Shown here in pieces: positions 34,098 through 42,241 of a DNA stretch of 64,000 nt (positions are counted from its first letter, which is position 1; the number at the start of each line of letters is the position of its first letter). This DNA comes from Candidatus Binatia bacterium. GTDB lineage: Bacteria; Desulfobacterota; Binatia; UBA12015. The translations under genes and the position numbers were made by a program. Location: assembly GCA_036563615.1 (NCBI GenBank), contig DATCMB010000014.1, positions 62,001-126,000 of the forward strand, given 5' to 3'. The notes beneath the pieces are model-generated. The model did no database searches and was not told where the DNA came from. It saw nothing but the letters and a program-made list of their open reading frames with translations.

Positions 34098-35387
34098 ATG
34101 ATCCAGACGCCCTCTTCGCCAGGAAACCAGCGCCACGGCCGCCGCCGCGTCGCGTGCGCCGCGCTGTGCGGGCTCGCGCTCGCGGCCCTGCTCGCCGAGC
34201 GCGCGCACGCGCTCGACCAGGCCGACGTCGAGCGGACCGTGCGCTGGGCCGAGTCCGGGCTGCGCACGGTCACGGGCCGCCTCGCCTCGGACGCCTACGA
34301 GGGCCGCGACAACGACACCCCGGGCTCGCTGCGCGCGCAGCGCTACCTGATCGCGAAGCTGCGCGCGATCGGCCCCGGGCTCGATTCCTCGCGCTCGGGC
34401 GACGACGCCTACCGCCAGCCGTTCGAGTTCCGCGGCCAGCGCGGCACCAACCTGCTCGCGATCGTTCCCGGCCGCGAGCTGCCGGACGAGTACGTGGTCG
34501 TCGGCGCACACTACGACCACGTCGGTCGCTGCAGGTCCGTGCCGGGCGGGGGCCGCGTCTGCAACGGCGCGCTCGACAACGCGACCGGCGTCGCCGCCGT
34601 GCTGGCGCTCGGCAACGCGCTGCGCCGCCTGCCGGAGCCGCCGCGTCGCTCGGTGGTGCTCGCGCTGTGGGACGCGGAGGAGGACGGGCTCGTCGGCTCC
34701 GAGTACTACGTCCGCAACCCGGTCGTGCCGCTCGAGCGCACGGTCGCCTACGTCAACTTCGACCTGCTCGGCGGACGCATGCTGCCGAGCCTCGCGCACA
34801 TCAGCTTCGCGGTGGCGCCGGAGACCGGCGGCGAGCTGCTCAAGCGCGTGGTCGCGGACGCAGTCGCCGCGGAAGGTCTCGGCACGCGCCAGCTGAGCTA
34901 CATCTTCGGCCAGGAGCGCAGCGACTACGCGAACTTCGTCGCCGGCTCGGTGCCGACGGTGTTCTTCTCCGACTCCGAGGTGCCCTGCTACCACACGACC
35001 GGCGACGAGCTGCACCGCGTCGACTGGGACAAGCTGCGCGCGCAGAGCCGGATCGCGTTCCGCGTCGCGGTGGCGCTCGCCGAGTCCGAGGAGCGTCCGA
35101 CGTTCGTGCCGCCGAACCCGGCGCTCGCGACCTACGACGACGCCGTCGTGCTGAGCGAGGTGTTCCGCCTCGGGCGCAAGGATCTGGCGCTGTTCCGCGG
35201 TCCCGACCAGCAGCGCCTGCTCGAGCTCGACGCGCGCATGCGCACGATCGTCGACGAGGGACCCGACGCGTTCGACGGCGAGGACGTCGGCGCGACGCTC
35301 ACCGCCGCGGTCCAGGCCATCCGGATGATCGGCGACCTCGAGTGCTCGCCGCGGGCCACGCGGCGGCTCGCGCGGAAGAACGACTAG
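34098..35387 (+). CDS. exported M28 family zinc aminopeptidase-like protein
   Basis: 429 aa from the ATG at 34098 with GGAGA 7 bp upstream. The signal peptide ends AERAHA. The M28 zinc ligands follow the family order: GAHYDHVG (His138, Asp140), the bridging Asp in GALDNATGVA, the Glu pair in WDAEEDGLVGS, the Asp in VNFDLLGG and a late His in CYHTTGDE. It should be a periplasmic metallopeptidase. The ~100-residue C-terminal helical tail beyond the catalytic domain is unassigned. A 219-bp gap with no feature separates it from the MutS-like gene. Confidence 0.92.
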   Translation: MIQTPSSPGNQRHGRRRVACAALCGLALAALLAERAHALDQADVERTVRWAESGLRTVTGRLASDAYEGRDNDTPGSLRAQRYLIAKLRAIGPGLDSSRSGDDAYRQPFEFRGQRGTNLLAIVPGRELPDEYVVVGAHYDHVGRCRSVPGGGRVCNGALDNATGVAAVLALGNALRRLPEPPRRSVVLALWDAEEDGLVGSEYYVRNPVVPLERTVAYVNFDLLGGRMLPSLAHISFAVAPETGGELLKRVVADAVAAEGLGTRQLSYIFGQERSDYANFVAGSVPTVFFSDSEVPCYHTTGDELHRVDWDKLRAQSRIAFRVAVALAESEERPTFVPPNPALATYDDAVVLSEVFRLGRKDLALFRGPDQQRLLELDARMRTIVDEGPDAFDGEDVGATLTAAVQAIRMIGDLECSPRATRRLARKND

Positions 35388-35415
35388 AGCGCGCGCCGCG
35401 CTTCGGCGCGCGCGA

Positions 35416-35468
35416 GCGTCGTCAGAGCGGCGCTACGCCGAGCGGCGTGCGCGTCGTCAGAGCGGCGC
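35416..35468. repeat. 18-bp direct repeat at the 3' end of the isomerase gene
   Basis: GCGTCGTCAGAGCGGCGC occurs at 35416-35433 and again at 35451-35468. The second copy contains the stop and last codons of the minus-strand gene. It looks like a small local duplication just beyond the gene end. Confidence 0.7.
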
Positions 35469-36080
35469 GACGTGCTGCGGCGCGCGCGCCCAGGCGAGCG
35501 CGTCCTCGAGCCGGTCGTTGCCCCAGAACAGCTCGTCGCGGGTGACGAAGCTCGGGGCGCCGAAGATGCCGCGCGCGACCGCCTCGTCGTTCTGATGCTT
35601 GAGCCGCTCCTTGTGCTCGGGCGTCTGTGCGCGCGCGAGCACGTCGTCGGGGTTGCGGCCGAGGCGCGCGAGGATGTCCGCGATCACCTCGCGGTCGCTG
35701 ATCTCGCGGTCCTCGGCGAAGCTCGCGTGGTAGACGGCGCGCGTGAACGCGCCGCACCAGCCCTCGTCGGCGGCGAGCAGCGCGACGCGCGCGGCGAGCA
35801 GACCGTTGCGCGGGAAGCGCGAGGGACGACGCAGGGGCAGTCCGTGCTTGGCGCACACGCGCGCGAGGTCGCGCCACATGTATGCGCCCTTCACGGGGTA
35901 GATGTTGAACGGCGAGTCGTTCCAGCCCTGCGCGAAGAAGATCGGCCCCAGCAGGAACGGCCGCCAGACGAGCTGCACCCCCGCCGCGTGCGCAGCGTCC
36001 TCGATGCGCATCGCGGCGGGGTAGGAGTACGTGCTCGCGAACTCGTACCAGAAGTGCAGCTCGGGCTGAACGGTGCTCAT
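35457..36080 (-). CDS. 2-hydroxychromene-2-carboxylate isomerase / DsbA-family protein
   Basis: 207 aa. The HCCA isomerase (kappa-GST-like, DsbA fold) pattern is clear: LHFWYEFASTYSYPAAMRIE at the N-terminus with the Ser in the thiol-active position, VWRPFLLGPIF and GIFGAPSFVTRDELFWGNDRL at the C-terminus. There is no CxxC, so it is not a thiol oxidase. Characterised members isomerise naphthalene-pathway intermediates with glutathione. No other naphthalene genes are nearby, though a GST lies 4 kb upstream. It is monocistronic. Confidence 0.9.
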   Translation of the reverse strand: MSTVQPELHFWYEFASTYSYPAAMRIEDAAHAAGVQLVWRPFLLGPIFFAQGWNDSPFNIYPVKGAYMWRDLARVCAKHGLPLRRPSRFPRNGLLAARVALLAADEGWCGAFTRAVYHASFAEDREISDREVIADILARLGRNPDDVLARAQTPEHKERLKHQNDEAVARGIFGAPSFVTRDELFWGNDRLEDALAWARAPQHVAPL

Positions 36081-36122
36081 GGCGCCGTGTTGCCCGCCCG
36101 CACTTGCTGTCGCAAGCGTCGC

Positions 36123-36689
36123 TTACGGGCAGGAGGCCGGCAGCGTGCAGCAGTTCACGATCGTGCAGCTTCCGGGCGTGTACGCGTAGCGCGCGCAACC
36201 GCCTTCCGCGGCGAACGCAGCGCAGGACTCCTCGCTGTCGTACGGGTAGCGCGGCGGGCTGCCGGCGCACGTGAGCTCATTGGAGTCGAACGGTCGCCCG
36301 GGGATCGGGCTGCACGGCGCCGAGAAGAACGAGCACGGGATCGCGATCGGCTCTTCCGAGACCGGCGTGTACCCAGGACAGCTCGTCTCCGAGCACGCGG
36401 TCGTCGAGCTGCACTGGAGGTTCACCATGCCGTCCCGGATCGAGTCGAGCTCGCAGGACAGGAACGCGACCCCGCCGTCCGCCGTGATCACGTTGCCCGT
36501 CGTGTAGCCGTCGCGGGTGCGCCAGGTGATCACCCAAGACTCGTCGTTCACGTCCTTGTTGATCAGCACGCCGCTGCGATCCGACGTGCACTGAACCCCG
36601 GACTCGCGCTGGGCATGCGCCGCCGGAGCGGAGAGAACGACCACGGTCGCCAGAGCGGCGACGCCGAGGCGCCGACGAACCGAACGCAT
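36123..36689 (-). CDS. Cys-rich secreted protein, unknown function
   Basis: 188 aa with GAGGTAAGC upstream of the ATG. The signal peptide ends APAAHA. The mature chain carries 12 cysteines over ~160 residues, several in paired or short-spaced form (TIVNCCTLPASC, ETSCPGYTP, SFFSAPCSP), indicating a disulfide-rich extracellular protein. YPYDSEESCAAFAAEGGC near the C-terminus resembles a small Cys-knot module, but I cannot assign a family. Confidence 0.65.
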   Translation of the reverse strand: MRSVRRRLGVAALATVVVLSAPAAHAQRESGVQCTSDRSGVLINKDVNDESWVITWRTRDGYTTGNVITADGGVAFLSCELDSIRDGMVNLQCSSTTACSETSCPGYTPVSEEPIAIPCSFFSAPCSPIPGRPFDSNELTCAGSPPRYPYDSEESCAAFAAEGGCARYAYTPGSCTIVNCCTLPASCP

Positions 36690-36803
36690 AGCTTACCTCC
36701 CGCTGGCGTCCCGCGAGAGCCCGCGGGACGAGTCTAAACGATCTCCAGCGAGGTCGGCCGTTCGGCGCCGAAACTTTAGACGACGAGCGCGACGCGCGTG
36801 CGC

Positions 36804-37880
36804 TCACCAGCGGTGCGCGAACTCCTCGGCCCAGCCGATCAGGCCGTCGACCGCGATGTCGCGGCCCTCGACGCGGACCCGTCCGCGCCAGCGGCCGAAC
36901 GCACACACGCCGCCGGTCGCGAGCACGCCGAGGTTGAGACGCGGCGTGTGCGCGGCGACGGGCTCGAGCGTCAAGTCGAGCACGCCCGAGTGCTCGGCGA
37001 CGACGCGCCACGGCTTGCGCCACTGCGCCGCGTCGTACTCCCAGCGCAGGTCCTCCATGATCTTGTGCAGGCGACCGTTGCACAGGATGCCGTTCTCGTT
37101 GGCGCCCGTTCCGGTCGTCCAGCGGGCGCCGAAGTTGACGCCGAGCAGCACGTCACCCGCCCAGCCGGTGGCCACGCCCCAGTTCCAGAACGAGCGGTAC
37201 GGCCACATGCCGCGCCCCCAGTCCTGCACGCCGAACGAGGTGCGGGGCTCGAAGACGTAGCGGCGCTCGCCGGCGCGCACCTCGCCCGTGCACGGCAGCG
37301 CGGCGTGCTTCGAGTTGCACTGAAAGCGCGTCTCGCTCCACGGCACGACGACGTTCAGGCTCTCGTGCCCGGGCGGACGGCTCACCTTGAAGTCGGCGAC
37401 GACCTCGGTGCCGTCGCCCGCCTTGCCGCGGAAGCGCACCGCGAGGTCGTTGCCTTCGAAACGGTTCTCGTAGGTGAGGCCGCCGCCCTGGAAGCCGACG
37501 GTCGCGTCCACCTGCTCCGGCAGCGCGATGCTCCCCGGCCGGACGTACGACGAGCCCGTCCAGTGCTTGCCGTCGCGGAAGTCGGTGAGCGTGAACGAGC
37601 AGAACGCCGCGTAGTCGATGTCGGCGAGCGTCACCGAGAAGACGAAGTCGGGCGCGATCCAGTTCCAGAAGTTCCAGCGCTTCTTGCGCGGCCAGTGGCC
37701 GCGCAGGTTGGCGCGGAACAGCGGCTGACGCGCGAAGCCGACGGCGTCGGGATTGAGGCGTCCGCGCGCGTCGCACACGTCGACCGGCTCGGTGATCTCG
37801 CGCTCGACGTAGACCGGCTCGCGCACGCGGCGCGCACCGGGACGGTCGAGGATCGGAAGGTGGTCGGGAAGCTGCGGCAT
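36804..37880 (-). CDS. DUF2804 family protein
   Basis: 358 aa from the ATG at 37880 (MPQLPDHLPILDRPG); longer frames run into the CoA-transferase gene. Family features include WNFWNWIAPDFVFSVTLADIDYA, TSFGVQDWGRGMWPYRSFWNW and NFGARWTTGTGANENGI, matching DUF2804, a beta-rich protein of unknown function with many conserved aromatics. It has no signal peptide. It starts 41 bp after the CaiB-type CoA-transferase stop on the same strand, so they are probably one transcript; a role in lipid or acyl-CoA metabolism is a guess from that pairing only. Confidence 0.85.
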   Translation of the reverse strand: MPQLPDHLPILDRPGARRVREPVYVEREITEPVDVCDARGRLNPDAVGFARQPLFRANLRGHWPRKKRWNFWNWIAPDFVFSVTLADIDYAAFCSFTLTDFRDGKHWTGSSYVRPGSIALPEQVDATVGFQGGGLTYENRFEGNDLAVRFRGKAGDGTEVVADFKVSRPPGHESLNVVVPWSETRFQCNSKHAALPCTGEVRAGERRYVFEPRTSFGVQDWGRGMWPYRSFWNWGVATGWAGDVLLGVNFGARWTTGTGANENGILCNGRLHKIMEDLRWEYDAAQWRKPWRVVAEHSGVLDLTLEPVAAHTPRLNLGVLATGGVCAFGRWRGRVRVEGRDIAVDGLIGWAEEFAHRW

Positions 37881-37921
37881 GTGAGGTGGTGACGACTCGC
37901 GGTGATCGGCTGGCGTGACTC

Positions 37922-39130
37922 TCAGGAGATGACGCCCTGCTCCTTCAGCTTGCCGAGGTCGTCCCACGTGAGCCCGGCCTCGAGCAGCACGCTCTCGGTG
38001 TCCGCGCCGACGTCGGGCGCGTGGTTGCGCACGCGCGGCGGCTCGTTGCCGAACTGCACCGGGCTCGCAGCGACGCGCACCTTGCCGTGCTCGGGGTGGT
38101 CGACGTCGAGGATGTAGCCGTTCGCTTTGACTTGACGGTCCTCGACGACCTCGAGCGGCGACTGCACGGGACCCCAAATGCACTCCGAGGCATCGAGCAG
38201 CTCCGCCCAGTGCGCGCGCGGCTTGCTCTTGAACATCGCGCGCAGCTCCTCGTGCAGCGCGGGGCCGTTCTGCGCGCGGACCTCGTCGGGGTTGAAGCGC
38301 GGGTCCTGCAGCAGGTCGTCGCGCTGCACGGCCTTCGCGAAGATCGGCCAGAAGCGGTTGTGCTGCAGCATCATCAGCACGAGGTGGCGTCCGTCGGCGC
38401 ACTCGTAGGTCGCGACCAGCGGGTTCGGCGTGCCGCCCTGCCCGCCCTTCGGCAGCTCGAAGCCGTAGGTCATCGCGGCGACGATGTCGGGCGACAGGAT
38501 CCACACCGCCTCGCCGAGCAGCGAGACGTCGACCTCGAGGCCCTGCCCGGTGCGCTCGCGATGAAAGAGCGCGCCCGCGATGCCGCCCGCGAGGAACATC
38601 CCGCCGGTGAAGTCGCCGAACGCCGGACGCTGCTGGATGAACGGCTGCCCCGGCGGCGTCAGCACGTTCGCCACGCCGCCGCGCGCCCAGAACGAGAGCG
38701 CGTCGTAGCCGCCGCGGTTCGCGTCCGGGCCCTTCTGCCCCTGACCGTGGCCGCGCGCGTAGATGATCTTTGGATTGACTTTCTGGAGATCCTCGTACGT
38801 GATCCTGAGCCGCTCGCGCGCCTCGGGCAGGAAGCTGGTCACGAAGACGTCCGCCTTCTCGACCAGCTTGTAGAGCAGCTCGCGTCCGGCGTCCTTCGCG
38901 ATGTCGATCCCGACGCTCTTCTTGTTGCGGAAGAGCTGCTCGACGAAGAAGTTCACGCCCTTCGCGCCGGGGATCATGCCCGAGGTGATCAGGCCGCGGA
39001 TCGAGTCGCCGCGCAGCGGGTGCTCGATCTTGACGACGTCGGCGCCCCAGTCGGCGAGCACCGTGGCGCACGACGGGACGAAGCCCCACTCCGTGACCTC
39101 GATCACGCGGATGCCGTTCAGGATCTCCAT
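37922..39130 (-). CDS. CaiB/BaiF family CoA-transferase (class III)
   Basis: 402 aa, normal length. Class III CoA-transferase landmarks are present: IRVIEVTEWGFVPSCATVLADWGADVVKIE, RNKKSVGIDI, the FVTSFLPEARERL segment and the nucleophile Asp in FGDFTGGMFL (Asp173). These enzymes move CoA between carboxylic acids through acyl-Asp and glutamyl-CoA-type intermediates. It is followed by DUF2804. The substrate is unknown. The start is an ATG with GGTAGACCGGC upstream. Confidence 0.92.
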   Translation of the reverse strand: MEILNGIRVIEVTEWGFVPSCATVLADWGADVVKIEHPLRGDSIRGLITSGMIPGAKGVNFFVEQLFRNKKSVGIDIAKDAGRELLYKLVEKADVFVTSFLPEARERLRITYEDLQKVNPKIIYARGHGQGQKGPDANRGGYDALSFWARGGVANVLTPPGQPFIQQRPAFGDFTGGMFLAGGIAGALFHRERTGQGLEVDVSLLGEAVWILSPDIVAAMTYGFELPKGGQGGTPNPLVATYECADGRHLVLMMLQHNRFWPIFAKAVQRDDLLQDPRFNPDEVRAQNGPALHEELRAMFKSKPRAHWAELLDASECIWGPVQSPLEVVEDRQVKANGYILDVDHPEHGKVRVAASPVQFGNEPPRVRNHAPDVGADTESVLLEAGLTWDDLGKLKEQGVIS

Positions 39131-39237
39131 GCCGGTCTACCTACGACGGCCGCGCCGCCGGGGTAAAGGCCCGTCGTCGGCGCGGATCGTGTACGCCGTG
39201 CCCTCGAAACGCGCCGAGAGCGTGAGGCAGCGTCTTC

Positions 39238-39434
39238 GTGGCTCTCGGAAGCGGCACGCCCGAGTACTGGATCGTCGATCCGCAGAAGCGCACGCTCGAG
39301 CGCTTCCTGCGCGCCGCCGACGGCTCGCTGACGCTCGCCCGAGTCGCTCGCCGGCGACGCGCGCTTCACGCCGTCGACGTTCCAGGATCTCGCGATCGAC
39401 CTGCGCGCAGCTCTCGACGGTGCCGGAGCCGTGA
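39238..39434 (+). pseudogene. frameshifted C-terminal fragment of a Uma2 (DUF820) nuclease
   Basis: One frame gives GTPEYWIVDPQKRTLERFLR, the C-terminal core of Uma2-family (restriction-endonuclease-like) proteins with its catalytic EYWIVDP strand. Around 39345 the similarity passes to another frame reading AGDARFTPSTFQDLAID, the usual family ending. No N-terminal half (Asp/Glu-x-Lys core) or start is present upstream. It is a decayed fragment, which suggests past horizontal gain and loss. Confidence 0.6.
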
Positions 39435-39497
39435 GCGCGCGTCGTGCGCGCTGCATCGCCACGGCGGCACGTCGCGAGCACGGCGCGGACGACGAGG

Positions 39498-41024
39498 TCA
39501 GCGCCGGCCGCCGAGCAGCGAGCCGAGCACGCCGCGCAGGATGCGCGCGCCGAGGCTGCCGCCGAGCTCGCGGCCGACGGCAGTGCCGATCGAGCGCGCG
39601 GCGCTCTTGAGCATCGCCTCGCCGACGCTGTCGCGGCGCCGACCGCTCGAGCGTCCGCCGCCGCCGCGTCCCGAGCGCGCGTCGTCGCGGCGCGCGCCCC
39701 CGGCAGTCCCACGCGCATCCTCGCCGTCCTCGCGCGCCTGCTCGGCGCGCGCGCGCAGCATCTCGTACGCGGACTCGCGGTCGATGACGCGCTCGTAGCG
39801 CCCGCGCAGCGGCGACGCCTGGACGATCCGCGCGCGCTCGTCTGCGGTGATCGTGCCGATGCGGCTCGTCGGCGGACAGATCAGCGCGCGCTCGACCGGC
39901 GTCGGCATCCCCTTGCCGTCGAGGAACGAGACCAGCGCCTCGCCGACGCCGAGCTCGACGATCGCGCGCTCGACGTCGACGCCAGGGTTCGCGCGGAAGG
40001 TCGAGGCCGCCGCGCGCACCGCCTTCTGGTCGCGCGGCGTGAACGCGCGCAGCGCGTGCTGCACGCGGTTGCCGAGCTGCGCGAGCACGGCGTCCGGCAC
40101 GTCCGTCGGATGCTGCGTCACGAGATATACGCCGACGCCCTTCGAGCGCACGAGGCGCACGACCTGCTCGATCTTGTCGCGCAGCGCGTCCGGCGCGTCG
40201 TCGAACAGCAGGTGCGCCTCGTCGAAGAAGAAGACGAGCTTCGGGCGGTCGAGGTCGCCGACCTCGGGAAGCTGCTCGAAGATCTCGGAGAGCAGCCAGA
40301 GCAGGAAGGTCGCGTAGAGCTTCGGCGCGTGGAAGAGCTTCTCGGCGGCGAGCACGTTGACCACGCCGCGTCCGTCGACGGTGCGGATCAGGTCGTGGAT
40401 GTCGAGCGCGGGCTCGCCGAAGAGGTGGTTGCCGCCCTGCTCCTCGAGCGCAAGGAGAGCGCGCTGGATCGCGCCGACGCTCGCGGCCGACACGTGCCCG
40501 TAGGCGACGTTGAGCTCCTTCGCGCGCGCGGCGACGTCGGTGAGCATCGCGCGCAGATCCTTCAGGTCGAGCAGCAGCAAGCCCTCGTCGTCGGCGACGC
40601 GGAAGACGACCGACAGCACGCCCGCCTGGGTCTCGTTCAGGTCGAGCAGGCGGGCGAGCAGCAGCGGGCCCATCTCGGAGACCGTCGTGCGCACCGGATG
40701 GCCGAGCTCGCCGAACACGTCCCAGAACGTCGTCGGCGAGCCCTCGTACGCGAGCTCGCCGAGGCCGAGCTCCGCGGCGCGCGCGGCAATCTTTGGATTG
40801 CCTCCGCCCGGCTGGCTGATGCCGGCGAGGTCGCCCTTCACGTCGGCCGCGAATACCGGCACGCCGAGCCGGCTGAAGGACTCGGCGAGGAGCTGCAGCG
40901 TGACCGTCTTGCCCGTGCCGGTCGCGCCGGCGACGAGACCGTGCCGGTTCGCCATGCGCGCGAGCAGCCGCTGCGGGCTGCCCTCGAGGCTCTTGCCGAC
41001 CAGGATGGAGGCTTCGTCGCTCAC
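39498..41024 (-). CDS. HerA-like ATPase, DUF853 (YjgR) family
   Basis: 508 aa from a GTG that overlaps the preceding stop (GTGA). Walker A is [16 protein letters not shown] near residue 30, followed by [16 protein letters not shown], typical of DUF853/YjgR. The Walker B strand is [12 protein letters not shown] (~255) and a HerA-type arginine-finger region lies around [20 protein letters not shown]. The C-terminal ~80 residues are low-complexity Gly/Arg-rich, then a helix [19 protein letters not shown]. Its cellular role is undefined, possibly DNA translocation. It is the last gene of the acyl-CoA dehydrogenase operon. Confidence 0.92.
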   Translation of the reverse strand: MSDEASILVGKSLEGSPQRLLARMANRHGLVAGATGTGKTVTLQLLAESFSRLGVPVFAADVKGDLAGISQPGGGNPKIAARAAELGLGELAYEGSPTTFWDVFGELGHPVRTTVSEMGPLLLARLLDLNETQAGVLSVVFRVADDEGLLLLDLKDLRAMLTDVAARAKELNVAYGHVSAASVGAIQRALLALEEQGGNHLFGEPALDIHDLIRTVDGRGVVNVLAAEKLFHAPKLYATFLLWLLSEIFEQLPEVGDLDRPKLVFFFDEAHLLFDDAPDALRDKIEQVVRLVRSKGVGVYLVTQHPTDVPDAVLAQLGNRVQHALRAFTPRDQKAVRAAASTFRANPGVDVERAIVELGVGEALVSFLDGKGMPTPVERALICPPTSRIGTITADERARIVQASPLRGRYERVIDRESAYEMLRARAEQAREDGEDARGTAGGARRDDARSGRGGGGRSSGRRRDSVGEAMLKSAARSIGTAVGRELGGSLGARILRGVLGSLLGGRR

Positions 41025-41395
41025 CCGCGCGCCCTCGGATCGTCGATGACGAACTTCCAGGTGCCGTCGGCCTGGCGGCGGACGATCTCGATCGCCTTGC
41101 CCGAGCCGACGGTCTGCTTGCCCTGCGCGTCGGTGATCGTCGCGCGCCAGTCGTTGTACAGCACGGCGAGGTCGTCGCCCGCCTGGAGGACCTGCGTCAC
41201 GTTGGCCTCGACCTTCGGCCGGGTCGCGATCCAGCCCTCGAGCACGGTTTGGATCGCGTCGGGTCCGACGTAGCGCTCGCCGTCGAGCAGCAGCACGGCG
41301 TCGCGCTCGTAGAGCGCCGCGACCGCGGCCGCGTCGCCGGCGTTGATCCCCTCACAGAACAGACGGTCGCAATCCTCGGGAGAGCGTGCCGCCAT
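41021..41395 (-). CDS. SnoaL/DUF4440-like (NTF2 fold) protein
   Basis: 124 aa from the ATG at 41395 (GAGGAGG just upstream). The cone-shaped NTF2 fold is indicated by [22 protein letters not shown], a Tyr/Asp pair typical of DUF4440, then [20 protein letters not shown] and the C-terminal [10 protein letters not shown]. Members include polyketide cyclases, isomerases and many uncharacterised proteins. Its stop overlaps the HerA-like start, and the GNAT gene ends 14 bp upstream. Confidence 0.88.
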   Translation of the reverse strand: MAARSPEDCDRLFCEGINAGDAAAVAALYERDAVLLLDGERYVGPDAIQTVLEGWIATRPKVEANVTQVLQAGDDLAVLYNDWRATITDAQGKQTVGSGKAIEIVRRQADGTWKFVIDDPRARG

Positions 41396-41409
41396 GATGC
41401 CTCCTCGCC

Positions 41410-42225
41410 TCACCCCTGCCGCGAGAGCAGGTCGAGGCTCCTGTAGTGATAGCCGTACCGCGTCCCGAACCCGGCCGCGGCGTAGAGCCGCAGTGCAGGA
41501 TCGTTGTCCGCTTCGACCTGCAAGTACATCGAAGGCGATCCTGCGGCGAGCGCGGTCGCCGCAAAGGCGTGGAGGATCGCGCTCGCGGCGCCGGTCCGGC
41601 GAGCGTCCGGTCGGGTCGCCATGCCGAACACCCCGCACCAGCCGCGCTCGAGGACGGCGAAGCCGACGGCGACGGTGCCGGCGCCCCCGACCTCGACGCG
41701 CGCCGCGACGCTGCGCGGGCTCGCGCGGCGCAGGAGCCGGCCGTAAGCGAGGAGACGCGCGCGCTGCCGCGGGTCGTCCTGCTCCTCGGCGTGGGCGTCG
41801 AGCCAGGACGCGTCGTCCGGCGGCGTCGTGCGGACGCTGCCCGGGACGTCGCGCCGCGTGCGCGCCGCCACATCTTCTGCACGCGCGACCTGCACCACGA
41901 CGGGCGCCTCGACCACGTAGCCGCGCGCGGCGAGCACGGCGTCGAGATCCTGCGGCTCGACGGCGGGGCTGATCTGGTAGCGCACCGGCAGGCCGTGGCG
42001 CCGGTAGAAGTCCTCGACCAGCGCGAGGCGCTCGTCGAGCGCTCGGTCGAGCGCTCCTCGGTCGAAGCGGATCGGCAGGACCGCGTTGCTGCGTCGAAAC
42101 GGCGCGTCGGGCGTGGCGCGCAGCAGCCAGCCGTCGAGGAGCTGAACGACGGACGGCGCCACCGCGTTGGCGGCGATCTCCTCGAGGAGCCGGACCTCGC
42201 CGCCGCCGCGCGCCGTCGCCTTCAC
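41410..42225 (-). CDS. GNAT family N-acetyltransferase
   Basis: 271 aa from a GTG at 42225 with GGAAGG upstream. The C-terminal GNAT core is visible: VAVGFAVLERGWCGVFGMATRPDARRTGAASAILHAF (the acetyl-CoA pyrophosphate loop of the R-x-x-G-x-G/A type), then YLQVEADNDPALRLYAAAGF. An N-terminal ~150 residues of unassigned sequence (AVVQLLDGWLLRATPDAPFRRSNAVLP) is typical of GNATs that act on amino acid-like substrates. Part of the five-gene minus-strand operon. Confidence 0.9.
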   Translation of the reverse strand: MKATARGGGEVRLLEEIAANAVAPSVVQLLDGWLLRATPDAPFRRSNAVLPIRFDRGALDRALDERLALVEDFYRRHGLPVRYQISPAVEPQDLDAVLAARGYVVEAPVVVQVARAEDVAARTRRDVPGSVRTTPPDDASWLDAHAEEQDDPRQRARLLAYGRLLRRASPRSVAARVEVGGAGTVAVGFAVLERGWCGVFGMATRPDARRTGAASAILHAFAATALAAGSPSMYLQVEADNDPALRLYAAAGFGTRYGYHYRSLDLLSRQG

Positions 42226-42241
42226 GCGAGCGCCTTCCCTT

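Noticed and set aside
35416..35468. Direct repeat as an attachment site for an integrated element
   Set aside because: The copies are only 35 bp apart, with no integrase, tRNA or cargo genes nearby; a simple local duplication explains it.
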